Shown piece after piece: positions 55,857 to 64,000 of a stretch of 64,000 nt of DNA. The DNA comes from Enterobacter dykesii (GTDB lineage Bacteria; Pseudomonadota; Gammaproteobacteria; Enterobacterales; Enterobacteriaceae). The translations under genes and the position numbers were made by a program. Location: NCBI RefSeq assembly GCF_008364625.2, contig NZ_CP126604.1:4216001-4280000 (forward strand). The letters are read 5' to 3'. The notes under the pieces were generated by a model. That model made no database searches. It saw only the letters and a program-made list of their open reading frames with translations, and was not told the origin of the DNA. Position 1 is the first letter of the stretch, and each line of letters opens with the position of its first letter.

Positions 55857-56396
55857 ATGCCGGTTTTAATTACCTCTCGCCTGACCTGTTCGCCCCTGCA
55901 GGAACAAGACTGGCCCTTTTTTCTGGCGCTACAGCAGCACCCGGACGTGATGCGATTTGTGGCGGAAGACCGCCCCGTCGCGGCGATCCGCGAGGCGTTT
56001 GATTCGCGCCTGACCCCATGGGCACCGGGCAGCGCGCACTGGCTTTGTCTCGTCGTACGTGACACCGCCTCACAGGGCCCGCTGGGCGTTACCGGCTATA
56101 TTCATCGGGAGGAGGACTGCGCAGAAGTGGGCTTCCTTTTCGCCCCCGAGGCGCAGGGGAAAGGTTACGGCTTTGAAACCCTGAAAGCGCTTTGCGATTA
56201 CGCTTTTCATCAGGGCGGTATACGGCGACTCACCGCCACCGTCACCGCGGGAAATGTCGCTTCAAGACGCCTGCTGGAAAAAGCCCACTTTCGCCTGGAA
56301 GGGGAATTACGCGAGAGCTATTATCTTGCGGGGCGCTGGCAAAATGACTGGCTATTTGGTTTATTACAGCAGGAATACCTGAATAATAATTCCTGA
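55857..56396 (+). CDS. GNAT-family N-acetyltransferase (RimJ/RimL type)
   Basis: The product has 179 residues. The acetyl-CoA site is FLFAPEAQGKGYGFETLKAL (motif Q/RxxGxG/A as QGKGYG), and ATVTAGNVASRRLLEKAHFRLEG matches the C-terminal NxxSxxLxEKxGF block of RimJ/RimL relatives. AGGAG lies seven bases before the ATG. The substrate is unknown: a protein N-terminus or small amine are both possible. Confidence 0.85.
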   Translation: MPVLITSRLTCSPLQEQDWPFFLALQQHPDVMRFVAEDRPVAAIREAFDSRLTPWAPGSAHWLCLVVRDTASQGPLGVTGYIHREEDCAEVGFLFAPEAQGKGYGFETLKALCDYAFHQGGIRRLTATVTAGNVASRRLLEKAHFRLEGELRESYYLAGRWQNDWLFGLLQQEYLNNNS

Positions 56397-56596
56397 CCAA
56401 CCGCTTTTTAGCAGATATTCCCCGGACATCGTTTCCTCTTTGGTGTCGCTATTAAGAGGAAACGAATATCAAACGTCATTTGCTGGAAATATTTTCTGCG
56501 GCCATTGCGTTAATAAAAAAACATCAGGGTCTTTCTCTGGCGAAATATTGTGATTAAGGGTCTCCTTAAGAGGATCCTTCCCCTTAAGCCCGTACA

Positions 56597-57355
56597 TCAC
56601 AGGAACATACCGCCAGAGACTTCAATACGTTGCGCATTCATCCAGCCCAGCTTATCGCTGAGCAGTGCCGCAATGGCATCGCCGATATCGTCCGGCAAAC
56701 CCACCCGTCCCAGCGCCGTCTGCGACGCCAGCATCTGATTCAGCTCCGCGTTGTCGCGCACGCGTCCGCCGCCAAAGTCTGTTTCTATCGCGCCAGGCGC
56801 AATGATATTGACGGAAATGCCGCGCGCGCCCAGCTCTTTCGCCTGATAACGCGTCAGCACTTCCATCGCCCCCTTCATCGCCGCGTAGGTCCCTGAACCC
56901 GGCTGGGTAAAACGGGCCAGCCCGCTGGAGACGTTGAGGATCCGTCCCCCGTCGTTAAGCAGCGGCAGCAGGCGCTGGGTCAGGAAGAAAGGTCCTTTGA
57001 AATGAATGTTCAGCGCTTCATCAAACTGGGCTTCCGTCGTGTCGGCATAGGGCGCGTATAAACCCGTTCCGGCATTGTTCAATAAATAGTCAAAGGTTTC
57101 GCGCTGCCAGACGGTCTTAAGGGTTTCCTGAAGCTGTCGGGCAAAATGATCAAAACTCGTGATATCCCCGACGTTGAGCTGTAATGCCGCTGCGTTGACG
57201 CCTTTTTGCTGAATTTCATGCACAACATCCAGCGCTTCCTGCTGGCTACGGTTGTATGTCAGGACAATTCCCGTGCCGTCTGCCGCCAGCTTTAACGCAG
57301 CGTTTTTGCCCAGACCACGGCTACCACCCGTCACTAATGCGATACGTTCACTCAT
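56597..57355 (-). CDS. SDR family oxidoreductase, divergent from yhjC
   Basis: The product has 252 residues. Cofactor motif TGGSRGLGKNAA, LLNNAGTG, the catalytic Ser in SSGLARFTQPGSGTY and YAAMKGAME, ending IEVSGGMFL. GAGG is six bases before ATG 57355; the tandem ATG at 57358 is too close. It is divergent from the LysR-type gene yhjC across about 120 bases, which suggests that YhjC controls it. The substrate is unknown. Confidence 0.83.
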   Translation of the reverse strand: MSERIALVTGGSRGLGKNAALKLAADGTGIVLTYNRSQQEALDVVHEIQQKGVNAAALQLNVGDITSFDHFARQLQETLKTVWQRETFDYLLNNAGTGLYAPYADTTEAQFDEALNIHFKGPFFLTQRLLPLLNDGGRILNVSSGLARFTQPGSGTYAAMKGAMEVLTRYQAKELGARGISVNIIAPGAIETDFGGGRVRDNAELNQMLASQTALGRVGLPDDIGDAIAALLSDKLGWMNAQRIEVSGGMFL

Positions 57356-57474
57356 CATAAACCTCGTTTTGGCTGTTAAGGAGATTGAGAAAGAGCTTAT
57401 TAGGTGATAGAAAATCAATAAAGATGGGTTAAAACGCTTCACTGTTTCAGCAGAAACAACAATGAGCTTCCTCT

Positions 57475-58374
57475 ATGGATAAAATTCACGCAATGCAGTT
57501 GTTCGTCCGCGTCGCGGAACTGGAGAGTTTTTCCCGCGCGGCCGAAACGTTAACCCTGCCGAAAGGCAGCGTCTCGCGGCAAATTCAGGCCCTGGAAAAC
57601 CGGCTTGGCACCCAGCTATTGCACCGCACCACGCGACGCGTCAGCCTGACGCAGGACGGCATGGTCTATTACGAGCGGGCCAAAGATCTGCTGGCAAACC
57701 TTGATGAACTCGACGGCATGTTTCAGCACGATCCCTCCAGCATCAGCGGTCGGCTCCGCGTGGATATGCCCGTCGGCGTTGCTCGAAATTTAGTCATCCC
57801 CAAACTGCCTGCTTTTCTGCAGCACTATCCGGGCATTGAACTTGAGCTCAGCAGCAGCGATCGTCTTGTGGATGTGATCCGCGAAGGGTTTGATTGCGTG
57901 GTGCGCGTCGGCACGCTTAAGGATTCAGGGCTGATTGCCCGTCCGCTGGGCAAGCTATCGGTGATTAACTGCGCCAGCCCGGATTATCTGGCGCGTTTTG
58001 GCTATCCGGAAACCCTGGACGATTTAGGCTCGCACGCCGTCATTCATTACACCGCTACGCTGGGAACACGCCCCCAGGGTTTTGAGTTTTATAACGGCAG
58101 TGCAACGCAGTGGATAAAAACGGGCGGGGTCTTAACCGTCAACAGCACGGAAACTTACCAGGCTGCCTGTCTCGCCGGGCTGGGCATTATTCAGGTGCCG
58201 CGGGTTGGTGTGCGCGATTTACTGCGCGCGAAGAAGCTGATTGAGATCCTCCCGCAATACCGGGCCGAACCGATGCCTGTTTCCCTGATTTACCCCCACC
58301 GCCGCAACCTCTCCCGCCGGGTCCATCTGTTCATGGAGTGGCTAACTGAACTCACAAAAGCTTACGTGGACTAG
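57475..58374 (+). CDS. yhjC: LysR-family regulator YhjC (RcdB)
   Basis: The product has 299 residues, equal to E. coli YhjC. The helix-turn-helix is SFSRAAETLTLPKGSVSRQIQALENRLG (about residues 18-45), and the effector-binding domain follows from about 90. In E. coli the yhjC product (RcdB) activates csgD and biofilm genes; whether it does so here is not known. It precedes yhjD by 44 bases. Confidence 0.9.
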   Translation: MDKIHAMQLFVRVAELESFSRAAETLTLPKGSVSRQIQALENRLGTQLLHRTTRRVSLTQDGMVYYERAKDLLANLDELDGMFQHDPSSISGRLRVDMPVGVARNLVIPKLPAFLQHYPGIELELSSSDRLVDVIREGFDCVVRVGTLKDSGLIARPLGKLSVINCASPDYLARFGYPETLDDLGSHAVIHYTATLGTRPQGFEFYNGSATQWIKTGGVLTVNSTETYQAACLAGLGIIQVPRVGVRDLLRAKKLIEILPQYRAEPMPVSLIYPHRRNLSRRVHLFMEWLTELTKAYVD

Positions 58375-58418
58375 CCGCAAGCTATAATTCAAAAACATCC
58401 AGCCAAACGAAAAGGAAA

Positions 58419-59450
58419 ATGCGCGTGACGCCGGAAAACAATCCGCAACGACCGACTCAACATTTAGAGTATGACCCCATCAAAAAGATGGAGACCGGGC
58501 CCGAAGAGGCCAAAACGCCAGGCACCGCCAGCAAAGCGCTGGGGACCGTCACCGGTATCGCCGCGAGAATTCAGCAGCTTCCCATGATTGCGCACCTGAT
58601 ACGCGCCACAGAACGGTTTAATGACCGCATGGGGAACCAGTTTGGTGCCGCCATCACCTATTTTTCCTTCCTGTCGATGATACCAATCCTGATGGTGTCG
58701 TTTGCGGCAGCCGGTTTTGTGCTCGCGTCGCACCCGACGCTACTGCAGGATATCTTCAATAAGATCCTGAATAACGTCAGTGACCCGACCCTTGCCAGCA
58801 CGCTCAAAAGCACCATCAATACCGCCGTTCAGCAGCGTACCACCGTGGGTATTGTCGGTTTGCTGATTGCCCTTTACTCCGGCGTTAACTGGATGGGCAA
58901 CCTGCGCGAGGCCATTCGCGCCCAGTCGCGCGACGTCTGGGAGCGTAAGCCGCAGGACCAGGAGAAAATATGGGTTAAGTATCTCCGCGATTTTGTTTCG
59001 CTGATTGGCCTGCTCGTCGCGCTGATCGTGACGCTTTCCATTACCTCCGTGGCGGGCTCGGCGCAGCAGATGATCATCTCCGCGCTTTACCTTGATTACA
59101 TCGAATGGCTGAAGCCCGCCTGGCGCGGCATTGGGCTGGCCATTTCCATCTTCGCCAACTACCTGCTGTTCTTCTGGATCTTCTGGCGCTTGCCGCGCCA
59201 TCGTCCGCGCAAGAAGGCGCTGCTCCGCGGCACGTTGATTGCGGCGATCGGCTTTGAGGTGATCAAAATCGTGATGACCTACACGCTACCGTCGCTGGTG
59301 AAATCCCCTTCCGGCGCGGCGTTTGGCTCGGTGCTGGGGCTGATGGCCTTCTTCTACTTCTTCGCCCGCCTGACCCTGTTCTGCGCGGCATGGATTGCCA
59401 CCGCCGAGTACAAAGGCGACACGCGAATGCCGGGCAAAACGCACCGCTAG
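58419..59450 (+). CDS. yhjD: YhjD, YihY/BrkB-family inner-membrane protein
   Basis: The product has 343 residues (337 in E. coli). A hydrophilic N-terminus of about 75 residues precedes six helices with FGAAITYFSFLSMIPILMVS, RTTVGIVGLLIALYSGVNW and FGSVLGLMAFFYFFARLTLF. AAGGA precedes the ATG. YhjD has been implicated in lipid A export bypass in E. coli (suppressor alleles allow growth without Kdo), so an envelope lipid role is likely. Confidence 0.93.
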   Translation: MRVTPENNPQRPTQHLEYDPIKKMETGPEEAKTPGTASKALGTVTGIAARIQQLPMIAHLIRATERFNDRMGNQFGAAITYFSFLSMIPILMVSFAAAGFVLASHPTLLQDIFNKILNNVSDPTLASTLKSTINTAVQQRTTVGIVGLLIALYSGVNWMGNLREAIRAQSRDVWERKPQDQEKIWVKYLRDFVSLIGLLVALIVTLSITSVAGSAQQMIISALYLDYIEWLKPAWRGIGLAISIFANYLLFFWIFWRLPRHRPRKKALLRGTLIAAIGFEVIKIVMTYTLPSLVKSPSGAAFGSVLGLMAFFYFFARLTLFCAAWIATAEYKGDTRMPGKTHR

Positions 59451-59458
59451 CCCCGCTC

Positions 59459-59480
59459 TCGGGCTGAAATTTCAGCCCGA
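59459..59480. repeat. Perfect 22-bp palindrome after yhjD
   Basis: TCGGGCTGAAA is followed immediately by its reverse complement TTTCAGCCCGA. A T-rich stretch follows on the plus strand, so it probably acts as a terminator for yhjD. It begins nine bases after the stop. Confidence 0.7.
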
Positions 59481-59710
59481 TTCTTCATTTCAGCATATAA
59501 ATCCAGCCCGTAACTTTTATTTAACCGAAAACCAGTTTAATTGACCAATATTTAAAATCTGTGAAGCATTTCATAGACGTGTTTTCGCTGGTCTGAAAAT
59601 TATCCGCTTTTTGTTGTTTTTATCACCAGCCCGCGGCTTTGTTACAGATTGAAATGTCGCTTTTGCTGTGCGTAATATGGCCTTTCGTTCGACAAAAATA
59701 AGAAAATATT

Positions 59711-61033
59711 ATGCAAGCAACCGCCACCACACTCGACTCAGGAACGGAAAACGTTCCGGTAAACTCGCGCAATAAAGTCGTCGTCGCATCGCTGATTGGC
59801 ACCGCCATTGAGTTCTTCGACTTTTATATTTATGCCACCGCCGCGGTCATCGTCTTCCCGCATATTTTCTTCCCGCAGGGCGATCCGACGGCGGCCACGC
59901 TGCAGTCTCTGGCGACTTTTGCTATCGCGTTTGTTGCGCGTCCGATTGGCTCTGCGCTGTTTGGACACTTTGGCGATCGCATTGGCCGAAAAGTCACCCT
60001 GGTGGCCTCGCTGCTGACGATGGGCATCTCCACCGTAGCCATCGGTCTGCTGCCGACCTATGAAACCATCGGCATTCTGGCGCCGGTCCTGCTGGCGCTG
60101 GCGCGTTTTGGTCAGGGTCTGGGGCTGGGCGGTGAATGGGGCGGCGCGGCGCTGCTGGCCACCGAGAACGCCCCGGCGCGCAAGCGCGCGCTGTACGGTT
60201 CATTCCCGCAGCTGGGCGCTCCGATTGGCTTCTTCTTTGCCAACGGGACGTTCCTGCTGCTCTCCTGGCTGCTGACGGATGAACAGTTCATGAGCTGGGG
60301 CTGGCGTCTCCCGTTTATCTTCTCAGCCGTGCTGGTGCTGATTGGCCTGTACGTGCGCGTTTCGCTGCATGAGACGCCTGTTTTCGCGAAAGTGGCCGCG
60401 GCGAACAAGCAGGTGAAAGTGCCGCTGGGTACGCTGCTGACCAAACACGTCCGCGTGACCGTACTGGGCACGTTCATCATGCTGGCAACCTATACGCTTT
60501 TCTACATTATGACCGTCTACTCCATGACGTTCAGTACCGCCGCCGCGCCGGTTGGCCTGGGCCTGCCGCGTAACGAAGTGCTGTGGATGCTGATGATGGC
60601 GGTGATCGGGTTTGGTGTGATGGTACCGATTGCGGGCCTGCTGGCGGATAAATTCGGTCGTCGTGCGAGCATGATTACGATCACCACGCTCATCATTCTG
60701 TTTGCTCTGTTCGTCTTCCCGCCGCTGCTGGGTTCAGGTAGCCCGGCGCTGGTGATGGCCTATCTGCTGATTGGCCTGAGCCTGATGGGGCTGACCTTCG
60801 GCCCGATGGGCGCGCTGCTGCCCGAGCTGTTCCCGACGGAAGTACGTTATACCGGTGCGTCATTCTCCTACAACGTTGCCTCTATTCTGGGCGCGTCCGT
60901 TGCGCCGTATATCGCCACCTGGCTGCAGGCGAACTATGGTCTGTTCTATGTGGGGGTCTATCTGGCGGCAATGGCGGCGCTGACGCTGATTGCGCTGCTG
61001 CTGACGCACGAAACTAAGCACCAGGCTCTGTAA
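59711..61033 (+). CDS. yhjE: YhjE, MFS metabolite:H+ symporter
   Basis: The product has 440 residues, the same as E. coli YhjE, of the MHS branch of MFS (relatives of ProP and ShiA). IGTAIEFFDFYIYATAA is the first helix signature, and HFGDRIGRKVTLVASLL is the loop 2-3 motif; RFGQGLGLGGEWGGAALL is typical for the branch. Twelve helices. The substrate is unknown. A palindromic repeat follows the stop. Confidence 0.92.
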   Translation: MQATATTLDSGTENVPVNSRNKVVVASLIGTAIEFFDFYIYATAAVIVFPHIFFPQGDPTAATLQSLATFAIAFVARPIGSALFGHFGDRIGRKVTLVASLLTMGISTVAIGLLPTYETIGILAPVLLALARFGQGLGLGGEWGGAALLATENAPARKRALYGSFPQLGAPIGFFFANGTFLLLSWLLTDEQFMSWGWRLPFIFSAVLVLIGLYVRVSLHETPVFAKVAAANKQVKVPLGTLLTKHVRVTVLGTFIMLATYTLFYIMTVYSMTFSTAAAPVGLGLPRNEVLWMLMMAVIGFGVMVPIAGLLADKFGRRASMITITTLIILFALFVFPPLLGSGSPALVMAYLLIGLSLMGLTFGPMGALLPELFPTEVRYTGASFSYNVASILGASVAPYIATWLQANYGLFYVGVYLAAMAALTLIALLLTHETKHQAL

Positions 61034-61050
61034 TTCACTGCGGCCTGACG

Positions 61051-61074
61051 CCCCTCTCCCACAGGGAGAGGGAG
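61051..61074. repeat. Dispersed palindromic repeat, copy 3 (hairpin only)
   Basis: CCCTCTCCC (61052-61060), loop ACA, GGGAGAGGG (61064-61072). It has the same hairpin as copies 1 and 2 but a different leader. It lies between convergent yhjE and yhjG and touches the yhjG stop, so it may terminate both. Confidence 0.8.
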
Positions 61075-63117
61075 CTACTTCTTCATCTGCGACAAAATAG
61101 TCCGGCACTGATTGGCCTCGCCTTCTGACGGTGAAATCAACGCCAGTAGGGCTGCGGCTGGGGTGACCAGCGTCGCCAGTGCCGCAGCCACCGCACCGCG
61201 CGCAATCAGCGGTCCGGGCTTCACGCCCGCCTGCGGGTTTTTGAAGGTTCCGCGCACGTAAAGCGGCGAGCGCAGGGTGATGATGCGGATCCCCTTACTT
61301 TCCGGGTCAATCGTCAGATCAAGCTGCTCCGAGGCCATGCTGGCGGTACCGGTTACGTTAATCACCGCGTTTTCCGTGTCGAAGGCAAATATCTGCGGAC
61401 GCGCCACGCCGTTAACCAGATCCAGATTGGCCGCCGCGCAGTTCACCCGCACCTCGTCATCACCGAAGATTTGCCCGATGACGTAGTTACCCACGTTCAG
61501 CCCCAGGATCTCCATCAGGTTTCGGCTCACCAGCCCGTCGTTCATCAGCAGCTTCAGGTTACCATTGCCGCTGCCCAGCAGCGCCGCCACCGAGTTCCCC
61601 ACGCCGCGAATGTCGGCATCACCATTCATTTCACCGAGGGTTTTCTGCATCAGCTCTACGTTCGGCATCAGCTCTTTCAGCTTCAATCGACGCGCCTGGA
61701 TCTCCGCCCGCCCCTGCATCGGCTTCTTATCGCCTTCCAGATGAATGTTCGAAGAAATCGTCCCACCCGCCATGCCGAACTTCAGCGGCTGCAGGCGCAG
61801 GTCGGCGTTTTTGAGGAGGATATGGGTCGAAAGATTGCTGATCGGCAGCGTACTGCCATGTTCAATTTTTCCGCCTTTGAAGCGCACATCCGCATCCATC
61901 ACGTTCCATTTGTCGGTTTCGAAGCGATCGTATGGCAGCACTTTGCCGGCAGGCTGAACATCCTTTTTGACCTCTTTCGACTTTGTGCCTTTGCCTGAGT
62001 CCACGCCAATCAGCGGACCCAGATCGGCCAGGCGCAGCTGACGGGACTCCACATCCCCTTCCAGTTTCGGGCGCGGTTTTCCGGTGGTGTAGGTCAGCGT
62101 GCCGTGGATATCGCTGTCGCCGATCCGGCCGTTGAAATCCCGGTAGTCAAAAACGGACGCTTTTTCAGTATCGATTTTGGCGACCAGATGCCCGTCCGTT
62201 TCGAACGGCGGGGTATCCGGTAGCAGCACGCCGGTCAGTTCATACAGCTCGCCCAGCGAATCGCCTGCAAATTTAAGCTGAAGGTCGACGCCCCCCATAT
62301 TCATCGGGTCGTTGACCGTGCCCACGAACGCCACGCGGGTGTTACCGGAACGGAAGTCCGCCTGCACCGGGAACGGCGTGCCTTCGCTCCGAAGCGCCAG
62401 CATGCCGCCGATTTTCCCTTTACCGCTGAGAGGCTGATCGTTATATCGTCCTTTTGCCGTCAGGCCGAAGACATAGTCACCCACGCTTGCCGCGTCACCT
62501 TTCGCTTTCCTGCCCGTGACCTCGCTAAACGGCAGCGGTTTGCCCAGCGGATCGACCAGGATCTCCACGTCCGCCTTGCTGACCTTATCGTCGATGGCGA
62601 TCCGCCCGCGATCGAAAAGAATATTGTCGAGACGGAATGACCAGGAAGAAGGCTGGGCATTCGGATCTTTTTCGCTGTCGCTGGCAAGGTTAAACGTCCA
62701 GTTGTTGTTTTTTTCTGAAAGTCGGATCAGACGCGCATCGGGCTGCTGAAGTTTGATCCACGGCAGATAGACCGTTTTGGTGAGGAGCGCTAACGGAGCC
62801 AGCGTGGCTTCAACCCGCGGCAGGTGGATCATGGTGACGTCCGGGATATCCGGCGGGTTGCCGAGAATGATGTCGTCGGCATGGACGTGTGGCCAGGGGA
62901 TCCAGCTTCGCCAGCCTGGCTCCTCTTTCTGACGCTCCCACACCACCCCTAAATCACCGCGTATGGCGAAGGGGCGGTTCAGTTCGGTTGAGACTTTCTG
63001 GTTGATGGTCGGCTTGAGACGGTTCCAGTCAAACGTCGCAATAATGATGGCTACGACCACGATCAACAACAAGAAAATCCCTGCTGTCCAGGAGATTACC
63101 CTGGTTGTTCTCGTCAT
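61075..63117 (-). CDS. yhjG: YhjG, AsmA-family protein
   Basis: The product has 680 residues, near E. coli YhjG. An N-terminal membrane helix (about residues 9-30, ISWTAGIFLLLIVVVAIIIA) anchors a long periplasmic AsmA-type beta-rich domain: FDWNRLKPTINQKVSTELNRPFAIRGDL at the start and the GTGNSVAAL/GNGNLKLLMNDGLVS region near 500. AsmA-like proteins are bridge-like lipid transfer candidates between the membranes. A glycine-rich hydrophobic end (RGAVAAALATLVTPAAALLALIS) closes it. Confidence 0.92.
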   Translation of the reverse strand: MTRTTRVISWTAGIFLLLIVVVAIIIATFDWNRLKPTINQKVSTELNRPFAIRGDLGVVWERQKEEPGWRSWIPWPHVHADDIILGNPPDIPDVTMIHLPRVEATLAPLALLTKTVYLPWIKLQQPDARLIRLSEKNNNWTFNLASDSEKDPNAQPSSWSFRLDNILFDRGRIAIDDKVSKADVEILVDPLGKPLPFSEVTGRKAKGDAASVGDYVFGLTAKGRYNDQPLSGKGKIGGMLALRSEGTPFPVQADFRSGNTRVAFVGTVNDPMNMGGVDLQLKFAGDSLGELYELTGVLLPDTPPFETDGHLVAKIDTEKASVFDYRDFNGRIGDSDIHGTLTYTTGKPRPKLEGDVESRQLRLADLGPLIGVDSGKGTKSKEVKKDVQPAGKVLPYDRFETDKWNVMDADVRFKGGKIEHGSTLPISNLSTHILLKNADLRLQPLKFGMAGGTISSNIHLEGDKKPMQGRAEIQARRLKLKELMPNVELMQKTLGEMNGDADIRGVGNSVAALLGSGNGNLKLLMNDGLVSRNLMEILGLNVGNYVIGQIFGDDEVRVNCAAANLDLVNGVARPQIFAFDTENAVINVTGTASMASEQLDLTIDPESKGIRIITLRSPLYVRGTFKNPQAGVKPGPLIARGAVAAALATLVTPAAALLALISPSEGEANQCRTILSQMKK

Positions 63118-63182
63118 TTTTATCCCCTTTCCTGATGACCTGTCCTGTAAAACTATAGTCCAGACAAAGGGAAGCGGGCTTA

Positions 63183-63956
63183 TCAGAGGGTCATTATCAC
63201 GCTATCGAGGCGATCCATGGGTACCGGGCGGGAGAGATAATAGCCTTGCGCCGCCGCTGCGGGAGAGTTTTGCACATCACGCCACTCTTCCAGTGTTTCC
63301 ACACCTTCAACAATCACGCCCTGGCAATAGCGGTTCATCAGCTGTAATAGCAGCGTAAACAGATTCCGCCCTTCCGGGGTTTGACGCAGCATAATGAACA
63401 GGTCGCGGGCCACTTTAATGTAGTCGTAGCGCACTTCACTCAGGGCGGAGAAGTTCGCCATGCCGGTGCCAAAGTCATCCAGCCACAGCGGGCCGTATTC
63501 GCATATCGACGCAAACGAGGAATCCTGCGGCAGGCGGACATGCTCCACCAGCTCAAAGCGCATCCACGGAAGAGTGGCGATCAGCTCCTGCAATTTTGCG
63601 TTCTGACGCAGCGCCAGCAGGGTTGGACCATCGACGTTCACCGAGGCGAGGATATCGTGCTGTTCGAAAAAGGGCTGCTTCGTCGCCAGCATACGAAGCT
63701 GCTCTTCCAGCACGTCCAGACGCTGGCGAACGGCAACTTCGGCAAAATAGCGATCCGGCGGGATGCGCTGAGTAGGGTTTGTGGGGTGCGTAACGACGGT
63801 TAATATTTCAATTGCCATCAGTCGACCATCTGTTCGGTAAATCGGCTGATAGGTGTACGCACGCTCACATTGCAGCCAGTAGCGATGCTCCTGCAAGTTC
63901 TCAATACTTGCCTCAGGCGTAGTGCTCAGCCGCTGGATAACCTGCTCTGACTTCAT
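63183..63956 (-). CDS. pdeH: Cyclic-di-GMP phosphodiesterase PdeH
   Basis: The product has 257 residues (255 in E. coli), a single EAL domain. The signature is EIL in RLMAIEILTVVTHP rather than EAL. Metal and catalytic motifs are NVDGPTL, FELVEH, WLDDFGTGMANF, YIKVARDL and VEGVETLEEW, so it should be active. In E. coli PdeH (YhjH) is a class 3 flagellar gene that lowers c-di-GMP and relieves YcgR braking. Its flagellar promoter would lie at the window edge and was not identified. Confidence 0.93.
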   Translation of the reverse strand: MKSEQVIQRLSTTPEASIENLQEHRYWLQCERAYTYQPIYRTDGRLMAIEILTVVTHPTNPTQRIPPDRYFAEVAVRQRLDVLEEQLRMLATKQPFFEQHDILASVNVDGPTLLALRQNAKLQELIATLPWMRFELVEHVRLPQDSSFASICEYGPLWLDDFGTGMANFSALSEVRYDYIKVARDLFIMLRQTPEGRNLFTLLLQLMNRYCQGVIVEGVETLEEWRDVQNSPAAAAQGYYLSRPVPMDRLDSVIMTL

Positions 63957-64000
63957 TTCAGATGTCCTGTTGTTGGGATAGCCTTTCTGGACTCGTCACA

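Overview
The window is chromosomal DNA of an enterobacterium, most likely Enterobacter or a close relative (Lelliottia, Leclercia). Many proteins are near-identical in length and order to the E. coli K-12 yhhS-to-pdeH segment (YhhS, YhhT, AcpT, YhiN, PitA, UspB, UspA, RsmJ, PrlC, RlmJ, Gor, TreF, YhjC, YhjD, YhjE, YhjG, PdeH). Between these conserved anchors lie accessory blocks that differ from K-12. No tRNA, rRNA, CRISPR array, insertion sequence or intact prophage was seen.

Region 1 (1-2.2 kb): the divergent transporter genes yhhS (cut by the window edge) and yhhT. Region 2 (2.3-18.2 kb): an apparently single transcription unit of 19 genes, an aryl polyene (APE) pigment cluster whose order matches apeA to apeR, ended by the phosphopantetheinyl transferase gene acpT. 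It encodes a lipoprotein, a methyltransferase, a dissociated type II fatty-acid/polyketide-like system (ketosynthases, a chain-length factor, two carrier proteins, two hotdog dehydratases, a ketoreductase), an aryl-AMP ligase, acyltransferases, and a LolA-like/MMPL/DUF3261 envelope export set. In K-12 acpT directly follows yhhT, so the cluster sits between them, and AcpT is encoded beside its probable carrier-protein substrates.

Region 3 (18.1-25.8 kb): the full arnBCADTEF operon for L-Ara4N modification of lipid A, on the minus strand and convergent with acpT. The acpT and arnF ends overlap by 53 bp. A near-consensus BasR (PmrA) box lies upstream of arnB. Region 4 (25.7-35.3 kb) is accessory metabolism: a phenolic acid decarboxylase with a divergent LysR gene and an SDR gene, an NlpC/P60 peptidase, a HAD phosphatase, an orphan TerC protein, a small potassium channel, and a putative catabolic regulon (MFS carrier, IclR regulator, RraA/HMG-aldolase-like enzyme, 2-hydroxyacid dehydrogenase). 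Two co-linear promoter copies, each with a large inverted repeat, tie this regulon together.

Region 5 (35.4-45.4 kb) is conserved core: yhiN, pitA, an unknown membrane-anchored protein, uspB/uspA, rsmJ, prlC, rlmJ and gor. Region 6 (45.4-52.3 kb) is an AT-rich five-gene chaperone-usher fimbrial operon flanked by gene-poor AT-rich DNA. It occupies the gor-treF interval, where E. coli carries ars and acid-fitness genes. The leader of the fimbrial operon has a 16-bp palindrome and poly-A repeats. Region 7 (52.4-64 kb): treF, a HEPN-like membrane protein, a GNAT acetyltransferase, an SDR gene divergent from yhjC, then yhjD, yhjE, yhjG and pdeH. A short CCTCTCCC-type palindromic repeat recurs in at least four intergenic spots and REP-like palindromes in two.
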